DNA of 6,304 bases, from contig DHSK01000124.1 of the NCBI GenBank assembly GCA_002408445.1, forward strand, positions 1-6,304, read 5' to 3'. Shown piece by piece: positions 6,034 to 6,304 of this stretch. The translations under genes were made by a program, and so were the position numbers. This DNA is from Syntrophomonas sp. UBA5288 (GTDB lineage Bacteria > Bacillota > Syntrophomonadia > Syntrophomonadales > Syntrophomonadaceae). Below the pieces are notes generated by a model, which made no database searches, was not told the DNA's origin, and saw nothing but the letters and a program-made list of their open reading frames with translations. Numbering within the stretch: the first letter of the stretch is position 1; the number at the start of each line of letters is the position of its first letter.

Positions 6034-6065
6034 GAGCAATAATATATGCGGAAGGAGGATATTCT

Positions 6066-6304
6066 ATGGAGCCTATTATTTTTGAACCAATTGGAGTGAT
6101 TCATTCTCCTTTTAAAAATACAGACGAAATCCCCAGGCAAAGTATCTATGCAGATAAAACGAGAGCGTTTATCGAGATAAAAGAGGATCTCCAGGAGGGC
6201 TTATACACACTTTCCGAATTTCCCTACATCATCATTCTTTTTTATTTCCACCAGGCTAAGGTTTGTACATTACAGCAGCGCTCGCGTCATGACCAAAATT
6301 TACG
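6066..6304 (+). CDS. trmO: TrmO/TsaA-family tRNA (adenine-N6) methyltransferase, N-terminal part (3' end outside window)
   Basis: The ATG at 6066 has GAAGGAGG (6051-6058) ahead of it. The 79 visible codons give a protein starting MEPIIFEPIGVIHSPF. The family pattern is clear: IGVIHSPF (9-16), IPRQ (22-25), and the buried strand with FH (FPYIIILFYFHQ, 52-63), as in Escherichia coli TrmO (YaeB/TsaA). The family uses S-adenosylmethionine to methylate the t6A37 base next to the anticodon of a threonine tRNA. The later ATRSPFRPNPIG-type motif lies outside the window, so catalytic completeness cannot be judged. Some clostridial and archaeal members of this family sit in other contexts and their substrate is not proven. 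Codon third positions are more AT-rich than in the ech genes, and there is no sign that it belongs to the hydrogenase operon. Confidence 0.85.
   Translation, partial: MEPIIFEPIGVIHSPFKNTDEIPRQSIYADKTRAFIEIKEDLQEGLYTLSEFPYIIILFYFHQAKVCTLQQRSRHDQNL

Noticed and set aside
1..6304. CRISPR arrays, tRNA or rRNA genes, insertion sequences
   Set aside because: No regularly spaced repeats, tRNA-like cloverleaf, rRNA-like stretch, transposase frame or terminal inverted repeats with target duplications were seen.

Overview
The window is bacterial. It looks like an anaerobic Gram-positive-lineage (Firmicutes: Clostridia or Negativicutes-like) chromosome of moderate to low GC. The pointers are strong purine-rich Shine-Dalgarno sites before almost every gene, use of TTG and GTG starts, AT-rich intergenic DNA, and a ferredoxin-dependent membrane hydrogenase. 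This placement is an inference; no rRNA or other taxonomic marker is present.

Layout. Positions 1-177 are the C-terminal tail of an unidentified gene, closed by a Rho-independent terminator at about 195-225. From 226 to 658 there is no intact gene. This stretch holds a small GNRA-type hairpin, a GC-richer patch (about 300-470) that reads like a remnant of a coding sequence, and the probable promoter region of the main operon (about 525-593). A 23-codon ORF at 659-730 has a Shine-Dalgarno site fully complementary to the 16S rRNA tail. It lies just ahead of the operon and is a candidate leader peptide.

Positions 818-5876 hold a complete six-gene cluster, echABCDEF, in the same order as the classical Ech hydrogenase operon. 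The genes are tightly packed: 4-bp overlaps at A/B and C/D, and gaps of 14, 1 and 15 bp elsewhere. EchA (NuoL/M/N-like ion-translocating subunit) and EchB (NuoH-like anchor) form the membrane arm. EchC (NuoB-like [4Fe-4S] small subunit), EchD (NuoC-like), EchE (NuoD-like [NiFe] large subunit) and EchF (2x[4Fe-4S] polyferredoxin) form the cytoplasmic arm. Together they would couple electron transfer between reduced ferredoxin and protons/H2 to ion movement across the membrane. All metal-binding cysteines are present in EchC, EchE and EchF, so this is a true hydrogenase and not a cofactor-less relative. EchE ends directly after the last nickel-ligand motif and so has no C-terminal peptide to remove. 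No hyp maturation genes and no CODH or formate dehydrogenase genes are in the window.

A perfect 17-bp inverted repeat (5914-5949) closes the operon. After a promoter-like spacer, the N-terminal part of a TrmO/TsaA-family tRNA methyltransferase gene starts at 6066 and runs off the end of the window.
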